A stretch of DNA of 64,000 bases, taken from positions 103,578 to 167,577 of the forward strand of contig BBDJ01000007.1 of assembly GCA_001312325.1 (NCBI GenBank). Reading direction: 5' to 3'. The notes below the pieces were generated by a model. It saw only the letters and a program-made list of their open reading frames with translations. It was not told the origin of the DNA and searched no databases. The stretch comes from Lysinibacillus pakistanensis (GTDB lineage: Bacteria > Bacillota > Bacilli > Bacillales_A > Planococcaceae). Both the position numbers and the translations under genes were made by a program. Positions within the stretch are counted from its first letter, which is position 1. Each line of letters opens with the position of its first letter. Of this stretch, positions 42,955-54,243 are shown one piece after another.

Positions 42955-43933
42955 ATGTCAAAAAAAAGTATTAGTATTAGGTGAAGTTCGTGAAGGAAGC
43001 TTACGTAATGTTTCTTTCGAAGCAATTGCTGCTGCAAAACAAATCGCTGATGGTGGCGAGGTTGTCGGCGTACTTTTAGGGGACGCTGTAGCAGATTTAA
43101 CTCGTTCATTATTTGAATATGGTGCTGATCGTGTTGTAACAGTAGAGCATCCACATTTAAAACAATATACATCTGATGGATATGGTCAAGCGTTATTAGC
43201 TGTCATTGAGCAGGAAAATCCAGCTGGAATTGTATTTGGACATACTGCTAATGGCAAAGATTTATCACCAAAGATTGCAAGTAAGTTACAGGCAGGTTTA
43301 GTATCTGATGTTACTTCAATTGAAGGCACTGGCGATGATATCGTATTTATCCGTCCAATTTACTCTGGTAAAGCTTTCGAAAAAGTAAAAGTAAAAGACG
43401 GTGTTATTTTAGCTTCAATTCGTCCAAACAATATTGCACCTTTAGAAAAAGTAGAAGGCAAATCAGGTGACGTAGCTTCCATTTCGGTGGATATTACAAA
43501 CCTTCGCACAATCATAAAAGAGGTTGTACGTAAGTCTTCAGAAGGTGTTGATCTTTCAGAAGCGAAAGTAGTTGTAGCGGGCGGACGTGGTGTTAAATCA
43601 GAAGAAGGCTTTGAACCATTAAAACAGCTAGCAGATTTACTTGGTGGCGCAGTTGGTGCCTCACGTGGAGCATGTGATGCTGAATACTGTGATTATTCAC
43701 TTCAAATTGGTCAAACAGGTAAGGTTGTAACACCTGATCTTTACATTGCTGCAGGAATTTCTGGTGCAATCCAGCACTTAGCAGGTATGTCAAATTCTAA
43801 AGTCATCGTTGCGATTAATAAAGATCCTGAGGCTAATATTTTCAAAGTGGCAGATTACGGTATCGTAGGAGATTTATTTGAAGTAGTGCCTCTTCTAATT
43901 GAAGAATTTAAGGCATTAAAAGTAAATGCATAG
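42955..43933 (+). CDS. etfA: Electron transfer flavoprotein alpha subunit (one frameshift)
   Basis: 325 residues after removing one A from the 8-A run at 42960-42967, right after the second codon; as read, almost nothing would be made. The C-terminal FAD domain has [38 protein letters not shown] and [12 protein letters not shown], the family signature. ACGGAGGGAATATACT precedes the ATG. A terminator follows. Confidence 0.93.
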
Positions 43934-43940
43934 TAAATGG

Positions 43941-43972
43941 TACAGGGGGATTCATTCCTCCTGTTTTTTTTG
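43941..43972 (+). terminator. Terminator after etfA
   Basis: ACAGGGGGA / TCCTCCTGT stem, then eight T. Confidence 0.8.
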
Positions 43973-44089
43973 TATAATGCTCTATTTTGAGAATTATCGT
44001 AAAATAAGATATTGACATAATGATGGATAGCCCTTATAGTGGTGGATAATCATTAAATTTTTCAATAATAAAGTATTGAAACGCAAAGA

Positions 44090-44348
44090 TTAGGAGTAGT
44101 AGAAGCTCATTATTTGGTAGAGAGAGCTGCGGGGTGGTGCAACGCAGTCCAATAAGACTTTGAACTTGCCTAGGAGTGGTAAAATAAATGGAATTAACAG
44201 ATTATTCTATTTGTTTGACGATTAACCTTCGTTACAAGGTTTTAAAGTAGGATTCGAATCGAATCAATTAGAGTGGTACCGCGGTTTGCTTATGGCATAT
44301 CGTCTCTTCTTTCATTTAACGGTGAAAGGATAGGCGATATGCCTTTTT
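44090..44348 (+). promoter_or_regulatory. T-box leader of the amino-acid permease gene
   Basis: T-box sequence AGAGTGGTACCGCGG at 44270-44284 and a long terminator (GGCATATCG / CGATATGCC, TTTTT, 44294-44348). By alignment with the pheST leader the specifier loop reads GAACTTG, giving CTT (Leu) at 44165-44167; this assignment is tentative. Leucine would agree with the Leu T-box known for B. subtilis yvbW. Confidence 0.85.
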
Positions 44349-44366
44349 GATTTAGGAGGAAAGAAA

Positions 44367-45716
44367 ATGGAAAAAGACAACCAGACATTAAAACGCACAA
44401 TGTCCTCACGACATATCACGATGATGGCTTTAGGTGGTGCCATTGGTGCAGGATTATTTAAAGGAAGTAGTGCTGCCATTGATATGGCAGGACCATCAGT
44501 GCTCATCGCCTATTTATTAGGTGGTATTATTCTTTTATTTGTTATGCAAGGTTTAGCGGAAATGGCAGTTCGAAATAGCGAGGCCAGAACGTTTAGAGAT
44601 TTAGTTCAATCGATATTAGGAAAGTACCCAGCATATTTCCTAGATTGGATTTATTGGAAAATGTGGGTTTTGAATATTGCAGCAGAATCTGTAGTTGCGG
44701 CCATTTTCATTCAATATTGGTTACCTGATTATCCAATTTGGATTCTGGCATTGTCTGTTTCAGTGTTAGTTACAGCGATTAATTTATTATCAGTGAAAGT
44801 TTTTGCTGAAACAGAATATTGGTTAGCGTTAGTTAAAATTTGTGTAATCGTTGTGTTCATTATTGCAGGCTTAATTTTATTACTTGTTTCGTTTGGTCAG
44901 CATACAGCTGTTGGTTTTTCGAATTTAACGGAGCATGGAGGCTTTTTCCCTAACGGATCAATGGGATTAATTGCTGCAATGCTTGTGGTTATTTATTCTT
45001 ATGGTGGTACTGAAATTATTGGTATTACATTAGCAGAAACAAAGAATCCTGAAAAGGTAGTACCGAAAGCTGTGCGTAGTACACTAGTTCGGATTGTGAC
45101 GTTCTATTTACTACCTTTCTTTATTATCGTAAGCTTAATTCCTTGGAATGAAGTAAATGGCGTACCTGAAAGTCCGTTTGTGATGGTGTTTAAAATGATT
45201 GGGATTCCTGGTGCAGACCATATTATGAACGCTGTTGTTTTACTTGCGATTATTTCCTCCATGAATTCAGGGCTTTATGGCTCATCTCGTGTGTTATATA
45301 CACAGGCTGTGGATGGGCGTGTTCCAAAAATCTTTGCTCATTTATCGAAAAGAAAAGTTCCGGTATATGCGATTTTAATGTGCACATTAGCATTATATGT
45401 TGGTGTAATTATTTCACTTTATGCTGGAAGTAAGACTTTTGAGTATCTAATGGGTTCTCTAGGATACACGGTGTTATTTATTTGGTTAATCATTGCGATT
45501 GCACATTTGAAATCACGTAAAAAACAATCAGAAAAAACAAGTGCCTATGTAGTTAAATGGTTTCCTTACACAACGTGGATTGCTATTATTGCGTTAAGTG
45601 CTATCTTGATTGGTATTATTTTTACGACTTCTATAATTGTAACAGGTATTACATTAGCTATATATATCTTTATAACGTTAACGTATGTTTATAAAGGTCG
45701 CTACCATACAAATTAG
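44367..45716 (+). CDS. APC family amino-acid permease
   Basis: 449 residues, intact, twelve predicted membrane helices. The first-helix signature MMALGGAIGAGLFKGSSAAI and the conserved YSYGGTEIIGITLAETKNP region mark the amino-acid/proton symporter branch. It follows a T-box leader, so uptake rises when the cognate tRNA is uncharged; leucine or a branched-chain amino acid is inferred from the possible CTT specifier. AGGAGGAAAGAAA precedes the ATG. Confidence 0.88.
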   Translation: MEKDNQTLKRTMSSRHITMMALGGAIGAGLFKGSSAAIDMAGPSVLIAYLLGGIILLFVMQGLAEMAVRNSEARTFRDLVQSILGKYPAYFLDWIYWKMWVLNIAAESVVAAIFIQYWLPDYPIWILALSVSVLVTAINLLSVKVFAETEYWLALVKICVIVVFIIAGLILLLVSFGQHTAVGFSNLTEHGGFFPNGSMGLIAAMLVVIYSYGGTEIIGITLAETKNPEKVVPKAVRSTLVRIVTFYLLPFFIIVSLIPWNEVNGVPESPFVMVFKMIGIPGADHIMNAVVLLAIISSMNSGLYGSSRVLYTQAVDGRVPKIFAHLSKRKVPVYAILMCTLALYVGVIISLYAGSKTFEYLMGSLGYTVLFIWLIIAIAHLKSRKKQSEKTSAYVVKWFPYTTWIAIIALSAILIGIIFTTSIIVTGITLAIYIFITLTYVYKGRYHTN

Positions 45717-45858
45717 ACTAAATTATAAATTGACTTCAAGCTGTTTCGACTTTTTTCATCTTGTTTTTTCATCAATTTTGCATTATAGGCAGATTGTTCG
45801 CTCAAGGTAAATTATCCATGCTATACTACAAGCATAGTAAGTTTAAGGAGGATTTCAA

Positions 45859-46170
45859 ATGGCAATTGTACATGCAACAGATGCAACTTTCCAAGATGAT
45901 ATTAAAGAGGGGTTAGTGCTAGTAGACTTTTGGGCTGCTTGGTGCGGACCATGTAAAATGATTGGACCTGTACTTGAAGAAATGGATGCTGCAGGTAGTG
46001 CGGCTAAAATCGTAAAAGTAGATGTAGATAACAACCAAGGTACGGCAGCGCAATATCAAATCATGTCAATTCCAACTTTATTATTATTTAAAGATGGTGA
46101 ATTGGTAGATAAAACTGTTGGCTTCCAACCTAAAGAAGCGTTAGAGACATTTATTGCAAAACATGCTTAA
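45859..46170 (+). CDS. trxA: Thioredoxin
   Basis: 103 residues, intact. FWAAWCGPCKMIGPVL contains the redox-active CGPC; the cis-proline is in MSIPTLLLF. General cytoplasmic disulfide reductase. AAGGAGGATTTCAA precedes the ATG. It lies between the permease and uvrC; B. subtilis also has trxA next to uvrC. Confidence 0.95.
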   Translation: MAIVHATDATFQDDIKEGLVLVDFWAAWCGPCKMIGPVLEEMDAAGSAAKIVKVDVDNNQGTAAQYQIMSIPTLLLFKDGELVDKTVGFQPKEALETFIAKHA

Positions 46171-46283
46171 TTGATAAGATATGAAAAGTCGAGCCATCAT
46201 TTGATGTGCTTGGCTTTTTTTTCGTTATATAATAAGTTAATAGAGGATGGGACCTATGTATAACAAAGAGGGGGCAGGTTGTA

Positions 46284-48077
46284 ATGAATGATTTAATAAA
46301 ACGAAAGCTTGATATTTTGCCTGATCAGCCTGGCTGCTATTTGATGAAGGATCGGCAAGGAACCACTATTTATGTAGGAAAAGCAAAGGTGCTAAAAAAA
46401 TCGAGTACGCTCCTATTTTACTGGTACACATGAGGGGAAAACACAGAGACTTGTAAGTGAAATAGAAGATTTTGATTATATTGTGACCTCCTCTAATATT
46501 GAGGCATTGATTTTAGAGCTTAATCTAATAAAACTTCATGATCCTAAATACAATGTCATGTTGACAGATGATAAAACGTATCCGTATTTAAAAATTACGA
46601 ATGAAAAACATCCCCGTCTTATTACGACACGAAAAGTGAAAAAGGATAAGGCAAAGTATTTTGGACCCTATCCTAATGCATATGCAGCAAGTGAAACGAA
46701 AAAGCTACTTGATCGCTTATATCCGCTTCGAAAATGTGTACAACTACCTTCCAAGGTTTGTCTATACTATCACATGGGCCAATGTATGGCACCTTGTGTA
46801 AAGGAGATTGATGCTCAAATTTATCAGGATATGATTGAGGATATGACCAAATTTTTAAATGGTGGCGTGGAGGCAGTCAAAAAGGAGCTAGAGATAAAAA
46901 TGCTAGCCGCTGCTGAAAATTTAGAGTTTGAACGTGCAAAAGAATTCCGTGATCAGATTGCACATATTGATACAGTGATGCAAAAGCAAAAAAATTGTAT
47001 CAAGTGATACGATCAATCGAGATGTATTTGGTTATGCAGTTGAAAAGGGCTGGATGTGTGTTCAAGTATTCTTTGTTCGTCAAGGTAAACTTATTGAGCG
47101 TGATGTCTCTATTTTTCCAATTTATCAGGAAGCAGAGGAGGAATTTTTAACATTTGTTGGTCGATTCTACGAAAAACTAGAGCATATTAAACCAAAGGAA
47201 ATTTTTATCCCACAAGCTATTGATGCTGCGATTTTAACAGAATTATTAGATGTGAAGGTATTGACGCCAAAGCGTGGGCAAAAAAAAGAGCTTGTTGACC
47301 TCGCTACAAAAAAATGCTGAAATCGCAGTAGCAGCTAAGTTCCAGCTCATTGAACGTCAGGAAGAACGAACAATTGGTGCATGTGAGGCACTAGGTGAAG
47401 CGATGAGAATTTCTACCCCTTTACGAATCGAGGCTTTTGATAACAGTCATATGCATGGAACAGATGCTGTATCTGCAATGGTGGTATTTATCGATGGCAA
47501 GCCTGCAAAGAAAGAATATCGGAAGTATAAAACTCGGATAGCTGCTAAGCACGATGACTATGGGGCGATGCAGGAGGTAATACGTCGTCGTTACATTCGT
47601 GTACTAAAGGAGGGATTACCCCTACCAGATTTAGTTTTAATAGATGGAGGGAAGGGACAAATGGAGGTTGCACGAGAAGTATTAGAGGATGAGCTTGGGC
47701 TGGTCATTCCAATCGCTGGCTTAGCGAAGGATGAAAAGCATAATACATCACAGCTTCTATTTGGTGATCCACCTGAGGTCATTGCGTTAAAGCGCACAAG
47801 TGATGGGTTCTATTTATTGCAACGAATTCAAGACGAGGTACACCGGTTTGCCATTACATTCCTACGCCAGCAGCACGAAAAGCATGCTATTCAATCCGTT
47901 CTCGATCAGATTGAGGGTATTGGACCAAAGCGAAAACAGCAATTACTAAAGCATTTTGGTTCTGTCAAAAAAATTCGAGAGGCAAGTGAGTTAGCATTAC
48001 AAGAGGCTGGGATGCCTGCTAATCTTGCTAGTCATATATATACCTATTTTCAGGAACAGACATTGTCAAAGGAATAG
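46284..48077 (+). CDS. uvrC: Excinuclease ABC subunit C (three frameshifts)
   Basis: 596 residues after correction. GIY-YIG nuclease at the start ([19 protein letters not shown]), UVR motif ([17 protein letters not shown]), the C-terminal RNase H-like nuclease ([32 protein letters not shown]) and tandem HhH ([17 protein letters not shown]). It cuts both sides of bulky lesions with UvrB. Extra A in 46394-46400, 46988-46994 and 47308-47314. An 8-A run at 47280-47287 is in frame. Confidence 0.94.
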
Positions 48078-48121
48078 ACATATGCTAATGTTTAATAACA
48101 TACATTCACTATTTTAAGTGA

Positions 48122-48293
48122 TGATAGAGGTGCAAGATTCAAAAGTAGTACATCAGAGGATGAACAAATCCTGTGAAGATGTATGAAAGGGGAGCTTGCC
48201 GAAGTGGAGCATCGTTGTTTCCGATGTTGTACTGGTTTTGCATTTAAGAAATGTAAGACTGTCGATTCTAAACGTTTCGGAGAGCTATCACAC
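48122..48293 (+). promoter_or_regulatory. Lysine riboswitch aptamer
   Basis: L-box signatures in order: AGAGGTGCAAGATTCAAAAGTA, GAAAGGGGAGCTTGCCGAAG, TGTAAGACTGTCGATT, and GGAGAGCTATCAC; the ends GATAG / CTATC form P1. It represses the downstream aspartokinase when lysine is high. Confidence 0.93.
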
Positions 48294-48326
48294 ATGCGCA
48301 AGGTTTTTTTTATTGTACATGTATAG

Positions 48327-48361
48327 GCAGCTTTCACGTTATGTGAAAGCTGCTTTTTTTT
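48327..48361 (+). terminator. Riboswitch-controlled terminator before lysC
   Basis: GCAGCTTTCAC / GTGAAAGCTGC with eight T. Confidence 0.9.
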
Positions 48362-48430
48362 GGTTTTCTAGTAGACACTCCGAATAGAAATTACGTCAAA
48401 TTAGTGATGATGAAAAGGAGAAGATTCAGG

Positions 48431-49658
48431 ATGGCAAGAATTGTAATGAAATTTGGCGGTGCTACATTAGCATCATCAGCACATATTTTTAAGATTGCGA
48501 AAAAGGCAATTCATGAAAAAGAAAAAGGTCATGATGTAGTTATTGTCACTGCAGCAATGACAAGCTCAGCAAATGAATTAACAAAAATGGCACGGGATTT
48601 ATCTGATGATGCGTCTAAGCGTGAATTAGATGTGCTACGTTCAACAAGCTCACAACTATCAAGTGCATTAGTGGCCATTGCCTTGCAGGAAGAAGGCTAT
48701 AATGCAGTGTCATTAACAGGCTGGCAGGCCGGTGTTCAAACAGATGCAATGTATGTTAACGCACGCATTGATTATGTAGATGTAAGTCGACTAGAAGAGC
48801 ATTTAGCACAGAAGCAAATTGTCGTAGTTGCTGGGGAGCAGGGTATTGATCATTTACAAAATATTACGACTCTTGGTAAAGGTGGAGCAGAGACGACTGC
48901 TGTGGCCATTGCAGCAGCACTGGATGCGGATCGTGTGGATATTTATACGAACGTGGATGGCGTTTATACTGCTGATCCAAACCATGTGAACAGTGCACAA
49001 AAATTAAAGGAAATTTCCTATAATGAGATGCTAGAGTTATCGAATTTAGGTACACATATCTTACATCCACGAGCTGTAGAATTAGCAAAGAAGTTTCAAA
49101 TACCCGTTATTATTCGATCAAATGAAATAGATACAGTAGGTACTTTATTGAAGGAGGAAGTTGAGATGGAAAAAAAATTTAATTGTACGTGGTGTTGCCT
49201 ATGAATCAGATGTTATTCGTTTAACGGTAGGGTATGATGCTTATTCGGATGCTTCGTTGGCAGATATCTTTACGGTACTTGCAAATCACCGCATTAATGT
49301 AGATATCATCGTGCAAGCGATCATTGACGGTCTTAAACCAACTGTATCATTTACGATTTTGAAAGAAGAGTTTGCAGAAGCGTTACGTGTTCTAGAAGAA
49401 AGTAAATTGTCGCTTGGGTTTAGCTTTGCTGATTTTGAAGTTGGCTTGGCAAAGGTATCTATTATTGGTTCAGGAATGGCATCTAATCCAGGCGTTGCTG
49501 CACGAATGTTTGATCGTTTACGACATGAAGGCATCCCTGTTAAGATGGTTAGTACATCTGAAATCAAAGTGTCTGTTGTAGTGCCTCAAGATGACATGAT
49601 TCATGCAGCTAATGCTTTACATGATGAATTTAATTTAGAGCAAGCACTTTATATGTAA
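48431..49658 (+). CDS. lysC: Lysine-regulated aspartokinase, divergent signature motifs (one frameshift)
   Basis: 408 residues after removing one A from 49170-49177. The kinase domain spans about 1-240; two ACT domains follow (MEKNLIVRGVAYE; LAKVSIIGSGMASNPGVAARMF). An internal ATG at 49166 with GGAGGAAG could make the separate beta subunit, as in B. subtilis LysC. Motifs usually invariant differ: KFGGAT for KFGGTS, RSTSSQ where LATGEQ is usual, GGAETTA for GGSDTTA. It phosphorylates aspartate if still active. Controlled by the lysine riboswitch. Confidence 0.85.
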
Positions 49659-49663
49659 GAATG

Positions 49664-49694
49664 AAAGGATGTGCCAATAGCCACATCCTTTTTA
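49664..49694 (+). terminator. Terminator after lysC
   Basis: AAGGATGTG / CACATCCTT hairpin followed by TTT. Confidence 0.8.
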
Positions 49695-49792
49695 TATATG
49701 GGACGTTTACTTCAATTTAATGTTTTATCGAAATTGATTGTTATATAATAGAGAAAGATTACATGTTTTGACAAGGAAGAGGTGAGTATTGA

Positions 49793-51077
49793 ATGGCATT
49801 ATTTGGTCTATTTCAAAAACCAATTGATGAAGGTATAAAACAATGTAATGATTCTGAAATACAATTACTGAAAAAACGAATTCTAGAATTGGAACTTGCA
49901 CAGGAAAGTATTGATGTGAAAAATGCAATATTAGACTTTGTACTAGCACATATGGAATTAATTAATTTTCAAACTGCTTTAAAGGTACAGGGAGTGTCAA
50001 CAAGTGTAGGGGATATTTCAGCAATGAGTGAAGAAATGTCATCAAACACAGAAGAAATATTAGCTGTAGAGCAAAATGTGAATGCAAACATTCAAGAAAT
50101 CAAACAGCATTCTATCCAATTAGTGAAAGAGATGGAGTCATCAATTACAAAAGGTGAAATTGTTCAAGGGTTGTTAATCCAGGGAGCTCATTCAACAGAG
50201 CAACTGAAGGATGAAATGAATAGAATGAATAACATTGGCAAAAGTGTAACAGCGATTGCTGATCAAACACAGCTACTTGCGTTAAATGCCTCAATTGAAG
50301 CTGCGCGTGCAGGTGAGCATGGAAAAGGCTTTAATGTTGTGGCTATGGAGGTAGGGAAGTTAGCCAATAGCTCCAAAGGTTCCTTAAAAGAAATGACAAC
50401 AATTCGATCAGTCATCGATGAGAAATTACATCATACTATAACCAATATCGAACAGGTTGAATACTATTTCACAAATTTCTTAAGCAACATGAAAGACAAT
50501 ATTACGAATCTGTCTATTACAAGCAAAAGTATTGAAGAGGCGGCACATGGCGTTCACCAAATAACAGTTGCGTCTGAGGAAAATGTAGTAGCGATTGATC
50601 GATTGGCTATCACGACAACAGAATTATCACATACTAGTGATTTCTCCGAGACAATTCAAAATCAAGTCACTGAAATGCTAAAAGCTATTGTACCGACCAT
50701 CCGCAAACCTTCAGAGCAAACCGTCATAAGTCAGCTAGCAGCAAGATTAATGGATCATGCAAGCTTTTTGCGAAATACAATTCAAAGGGCAGGAAAAAAA
50801 GGATATTTTAAAAACACATCATCAATGTGCCTTTGGACAATGGTATTATGGACATCTTGAGCAGTATCATTCCTTATCAGAGTACCGTCAAATAGAGCAA
50901 CCGCATGAATTCGTACATACTGCTGCACAAAAATTAGTCAATGAACTATCAATTAGTAACTTAGAGGAAATGATTCAACACTCGCTTAATATATTGGAGG
51001 CCTTTATTGCATTAATAGATATACTGTTAAAAGAAAGACATGCGCAACTAGAAAAAGGATTGTCATCCCATAAATAA
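49793..51077 (+). CDS. Soluble methyl-accepting protein with zinc-binding CZB domain (one frameshift)
   Basis: 427 residues after removing one A from 50794-50800. No membrane segment and no classical sensor domain: a short N-terminal coiled coil, then the chemoreceptor signalling hairpin ([26 protein letters not shown] near residues 160-185), then a C-terminal CZB domain with [20 protein letters not shown] and PHEFVH, the 3-His/1-Cys zinc site. It probably senses zinc or an oxidant through zinc in the cytoplasm. No chemotaxis genes are adjacent. Confidence 0.85.
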
Positions 51078-51098
51078 AGAGAGGGATGCAATCCTTTT
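51058..51098 (+). terminator. Terminator overlapping the chemoreceptor gene's 3' end
   Basis: GGATTGTCATCCC / GGGATGCAATCC with TTTTT after it. Confidence 0.6.
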
Positions 51099-51100
51099 TC

Positions 51101-51535
51101 TTACTCTGTTGGTATAGTATTCATAATTCTTTCTTTAACATCCCACTTCACAGTGAACATCACATGCTCCTGTTTAACTTGTTTTTCATCGTAGCACTCT
51201 GTTAAATAGCCTTTTGCTTGCTGAATTTGCTCTGCTATAAAACCGGCTTCCAATCTAAAGCAACGGTGCCCGACTAATAGCAGCTCAGGGTCGTTTGTCA
51301 ACTGGAATATACGCCCATCTTTTGTTTCTTTAATCAATTCAAGGGTACCCCAACAGGCATCTGCGAAAAATGCGATAAGTTCTTCTTGACTTTTACAAGG
51401 AAACTTCCGAGCCAGCTCTTTTCCGGCCCAGTAAAGTACATCCTCCTCGTGTTTACCAAGAATTGAAGATAAAATATGATCACGGATAATCTCATAGCCA
51501 AATGATGAGATAGTAGGATATGGAGGGTTTAACAT
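51101..51535 (-). CDS. yslB: DUF2507 protein YslB
   Basis: 144 residues, intact. TISSFGYEIIRDHILSSILGKHEEDVLYWAGKELARKF is the family's N-terminal signature. Structurally related to heme/fatty-acid-binding 4-vinyl reductase-like folds; function unknown. It sits divergently next to sdhCAB as in B. subtilis, and convergent with the chemoreceptor-like gene. Confidence 0.87.
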   Translation of the reverse strand: MLNPPYPTISSFGYEIIRDHILSSILGKHEEDVLYWAGKELARKFPCKSQEELIAFFADACWGTLELIKETKDGRIFQLTNDPELLLVGHRCFRLEAGFIAEQIQQAKGYLTECYDEKQVKQEHVMFTVKWDVKERIMNTIPTE

Positions 51536-51806
51536 TGAAATCCTTCTTTCTTAGAATTTTCTTAAAATTTAACGCTGATAAAGTAAAGATAGTTTTTTCG
51601 AGAAAAATGATGCATCATGTACTAGATTAGTTCTTTAATGAGGGCTATGAAAAACTCTAAGTTACCTTGACGCTCGTAGCTCTTGAGAGTACAATAAACA
51701 TGTCATAATATTGTACCATGATGAAATACACAGTCAATGAAGTATCATTTACAAAATGATGACTTCTTTTGTTGTGCTATTTTAAGTACTAAGGGGGGTA
51801 ACAGTC

Positions 51807-52415
51807 TTGTCGAAAGATCGAGAGTTTTTATGGCGTCGCTTACATTCTCTACTTGGGATCATTCCAGTAGGTCTGTTCTTAACGATGCACCTGTTCATTA
51901 ACTTTACAGCAACAGGCGGAGCAGAAAGTTACAACGATGCTACCGCAGTAATGGAAAAGATTCCATTCCTTATCCTAGTTGAATGGATTGTCATCTATAT
52001 TCCATTAATGTTCCACGCATTTTATGGTGTTTACATTGCATTCACTGCTACACCAAATACAGGACGTTTCAGCACATACCGTAACTGGATGTTCTCATTA
52101 CAACGTTTTACAGGTGTATTCTTAGTGATTTTCATTGCATGGCATATTTTCCAAACTCGTATTCAAAAAGCGCTTGGTACACACGTTGATTACGATATGA
52201 TGGCGAATATCGTTGCTAATCCAATCATGCTTGGATTCTACATCGTTGGTATTTTATCAGCAACTTTCCACTTATCAAACGGTCTATGGGCATTCCTAGT
52301 AAGCTGGGGTGTTGTACAATCTCCTCAGTCTCAAAAGATTGCTACTTATGTAACAAACATTCTTTTCGTAATTCTAAGTGTAGTTGGTGTGGCTGCTATT
52401 TTAGCTTTCGTTTAA
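51807..52415 (+). CDS. sdhC: Succinate dehydrogenase cytochrome b558 subunit
   Basis: 202 residues, intact, five membrane helices with two haem groups in this family; candidate axial His in LHSLLG, MHLFIN, FHAFYG, AWHIFQ and FHLSNG. It anchors SdhA and SdhB and passes electrons to menaquinone. TTG start at 51807 with AAGGGGGGTAACAG. First gene of sdhCAB. Confidence 0.93.
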   Translation: MSKDREFLWRRLHSLLGIIPVGLFLTMHLFINFTATGGAESYNDATAVMEKIPFLILVEWIVIYIPLMFHAFYGVYIAFTATPNTGRFSTYRNWMFSLQRFTGVFLVIFIAWHIFQTRIQKALGTHVDYDMMANIVANPIMLGFYIVGILSATFHLSNGLWAFLVSWGVVQSPQSQKIATYVTNILFVILSVVGVAAILAFV

Positions 52416-52482
52416 TTTAATAGAAGCTACTATAGAGCACATGCAATCATTGCAATTTTTTTAAGAGGAGTGAGAAATAATC

Positions 52483-54238
52483 ATGGCGAAAAGCAAAATA
52501 ATTGTTGTCGGCGGCGGTCTTGCTGGTCTGATGGCAACGATTAAAGCAGCTGAAGTTGGTACTGAAGTTGATTTATTCTCATTAGTTCCTGTAAAACGCT
52601 CACACTCTGTATGTGCGCAAGGCGGAATTAATGGTGCGGTAAATACAAAAGGTGAAGGGGATTCTCCTTGGATTCACTTTGATGATACAGTATATGGTGG
52701 GGACTTCTTAGCTAACCAACCACCAGTTAAGGGTATGTGTGATGCGGCTCCTGGTATTATTCACTTAATGGACCGTATGGGTGTTATGTTCAACCGTACA
52801 CCTGAAGGACTTCTTGATTTCCGTCGTTTTGGTGGTACATTAATGCACCGTACAGCATTCTCAGGTGCAACAACTGGTCAACAATTACTATATGCACTAG
52901 ATGAGCAAGTTCGTTCACACGAAGTAGCTGGTTTAGTTAATAAATATGAGCACTGGGAATTCCTTGGTGTCATTATTGACGAAGATGGCGTTTGTCGTGG
53001 TATTGTAGCACAAGATATGCGTACTGAAGAAATTAAATCATACCGTGCAGACGCTGTTATTATGGCGACTGGTGGTCCTGGTATTATCTTCGGTAAAACA
53101 ACAAACTCTGTTATTAATACAGGCTCTGCTGCTTCTATCGTTTACCAACAAGGTGCTTCTTATGCGAATGGTGAATTCATCCAAATTCACCCTACAGCGA
53201 TTCCTGGAGATGACAAAAACCGTTTAATGTCAGAATCGGCTCGTGGTGAAGGTGGACGTATTTGGACTTATAAAGACGGTAAACCTTGGTACTTCCTAGA
53301 AGAAAAATACCCAGCTTATGGTAACTTAGTACCACGTGATATTGCAACACGTGAAATTTTCGATGTTTGTGTAAACCAAAAACTTGGTATCAATGGTGAA
53401 AACATGGTTTACCTAGATCTTTCTCATAAAGATCCACATGAATTGGACGTTAAACTTGGTGGTATCATCGAAATCTACGAAAAATTCGTTGGAGATGACC
53501 CACGTAAATTACCTATGAAAATTTTCCCAGCAGTTCACTACTCAATGGGTGGATTATGGGTTGACTACAACCAAATGACTGAAATACCTGGTCTATTTGC
53601 AGCAGGTGAATGTGATTACTCACAACATGGTGCAAACCGTCTTGGTGCAAACTCATTATTATCTGCTATCTACGGTGGTATGGTTGCAGGACCAAACGCA
53701 GTAGATTATGTAAAACATCTTAAAAAGCATGCTGAAGATCTTCCACAAGAGCTTTACGATGCTCGCGTAAAAGAAGAACAAGCTAAATGGGACGCTATCA
53801 TGAAGATGGACGGCACAGAAAACGCTTACTTGCTTCATAAAGAGCTTGGTGAGATGATGACTGCTACGATGACAGTAGTACGTTATAACGACCAACTTCA
53901 AGATACATTGAAAAAAATTAGATGATCTTTCTGAGCGTTGGAATAACATCAACATCAATGATACACAAAAATGGAGCAACCAAGGTGCGCACTTTACACG
54001 TCAGCTTAAAAATATGTTAATTCTTGCGAAAGTAATGACACAGGGTGCATTATTGCGTAATGAATCACGTGGTGCTCACTATAAACCAGATTTCCCGAAC
54101 CGTGATGATGAAAACTTCTTAAAAACAACAATGGCGAAGTTTGATCCAACTACTGGTAATCCTATCATCACGTACCAAGAAGTCGACGTTTCTTTAATTC
54201 CACCACGTAAACGCGACTACTCTGCGAAAGGAGACTAA
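52483..54238 (+). CDS. sdhA: Succinate dehydrogenase flavoprotein subunit (one frameshift)
   Basis: 584 residues after removing one A from 53911-53917. FAD-binding GGGLAGLMATIKAAE; covalent-FAD His in SHSVCAQGGING; substrate-site HPTAIPG and SARGEGGRIW; FAAGECDYSQHGANRLGANSLL. The C-terminal arm (LDDLSERWNNI to SAKGD) lies after the indel. It oxidises succinate to fumarate in the TCA cycle. Confidence 0.95.
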
Positions 54239-54243
54239 AAGTT

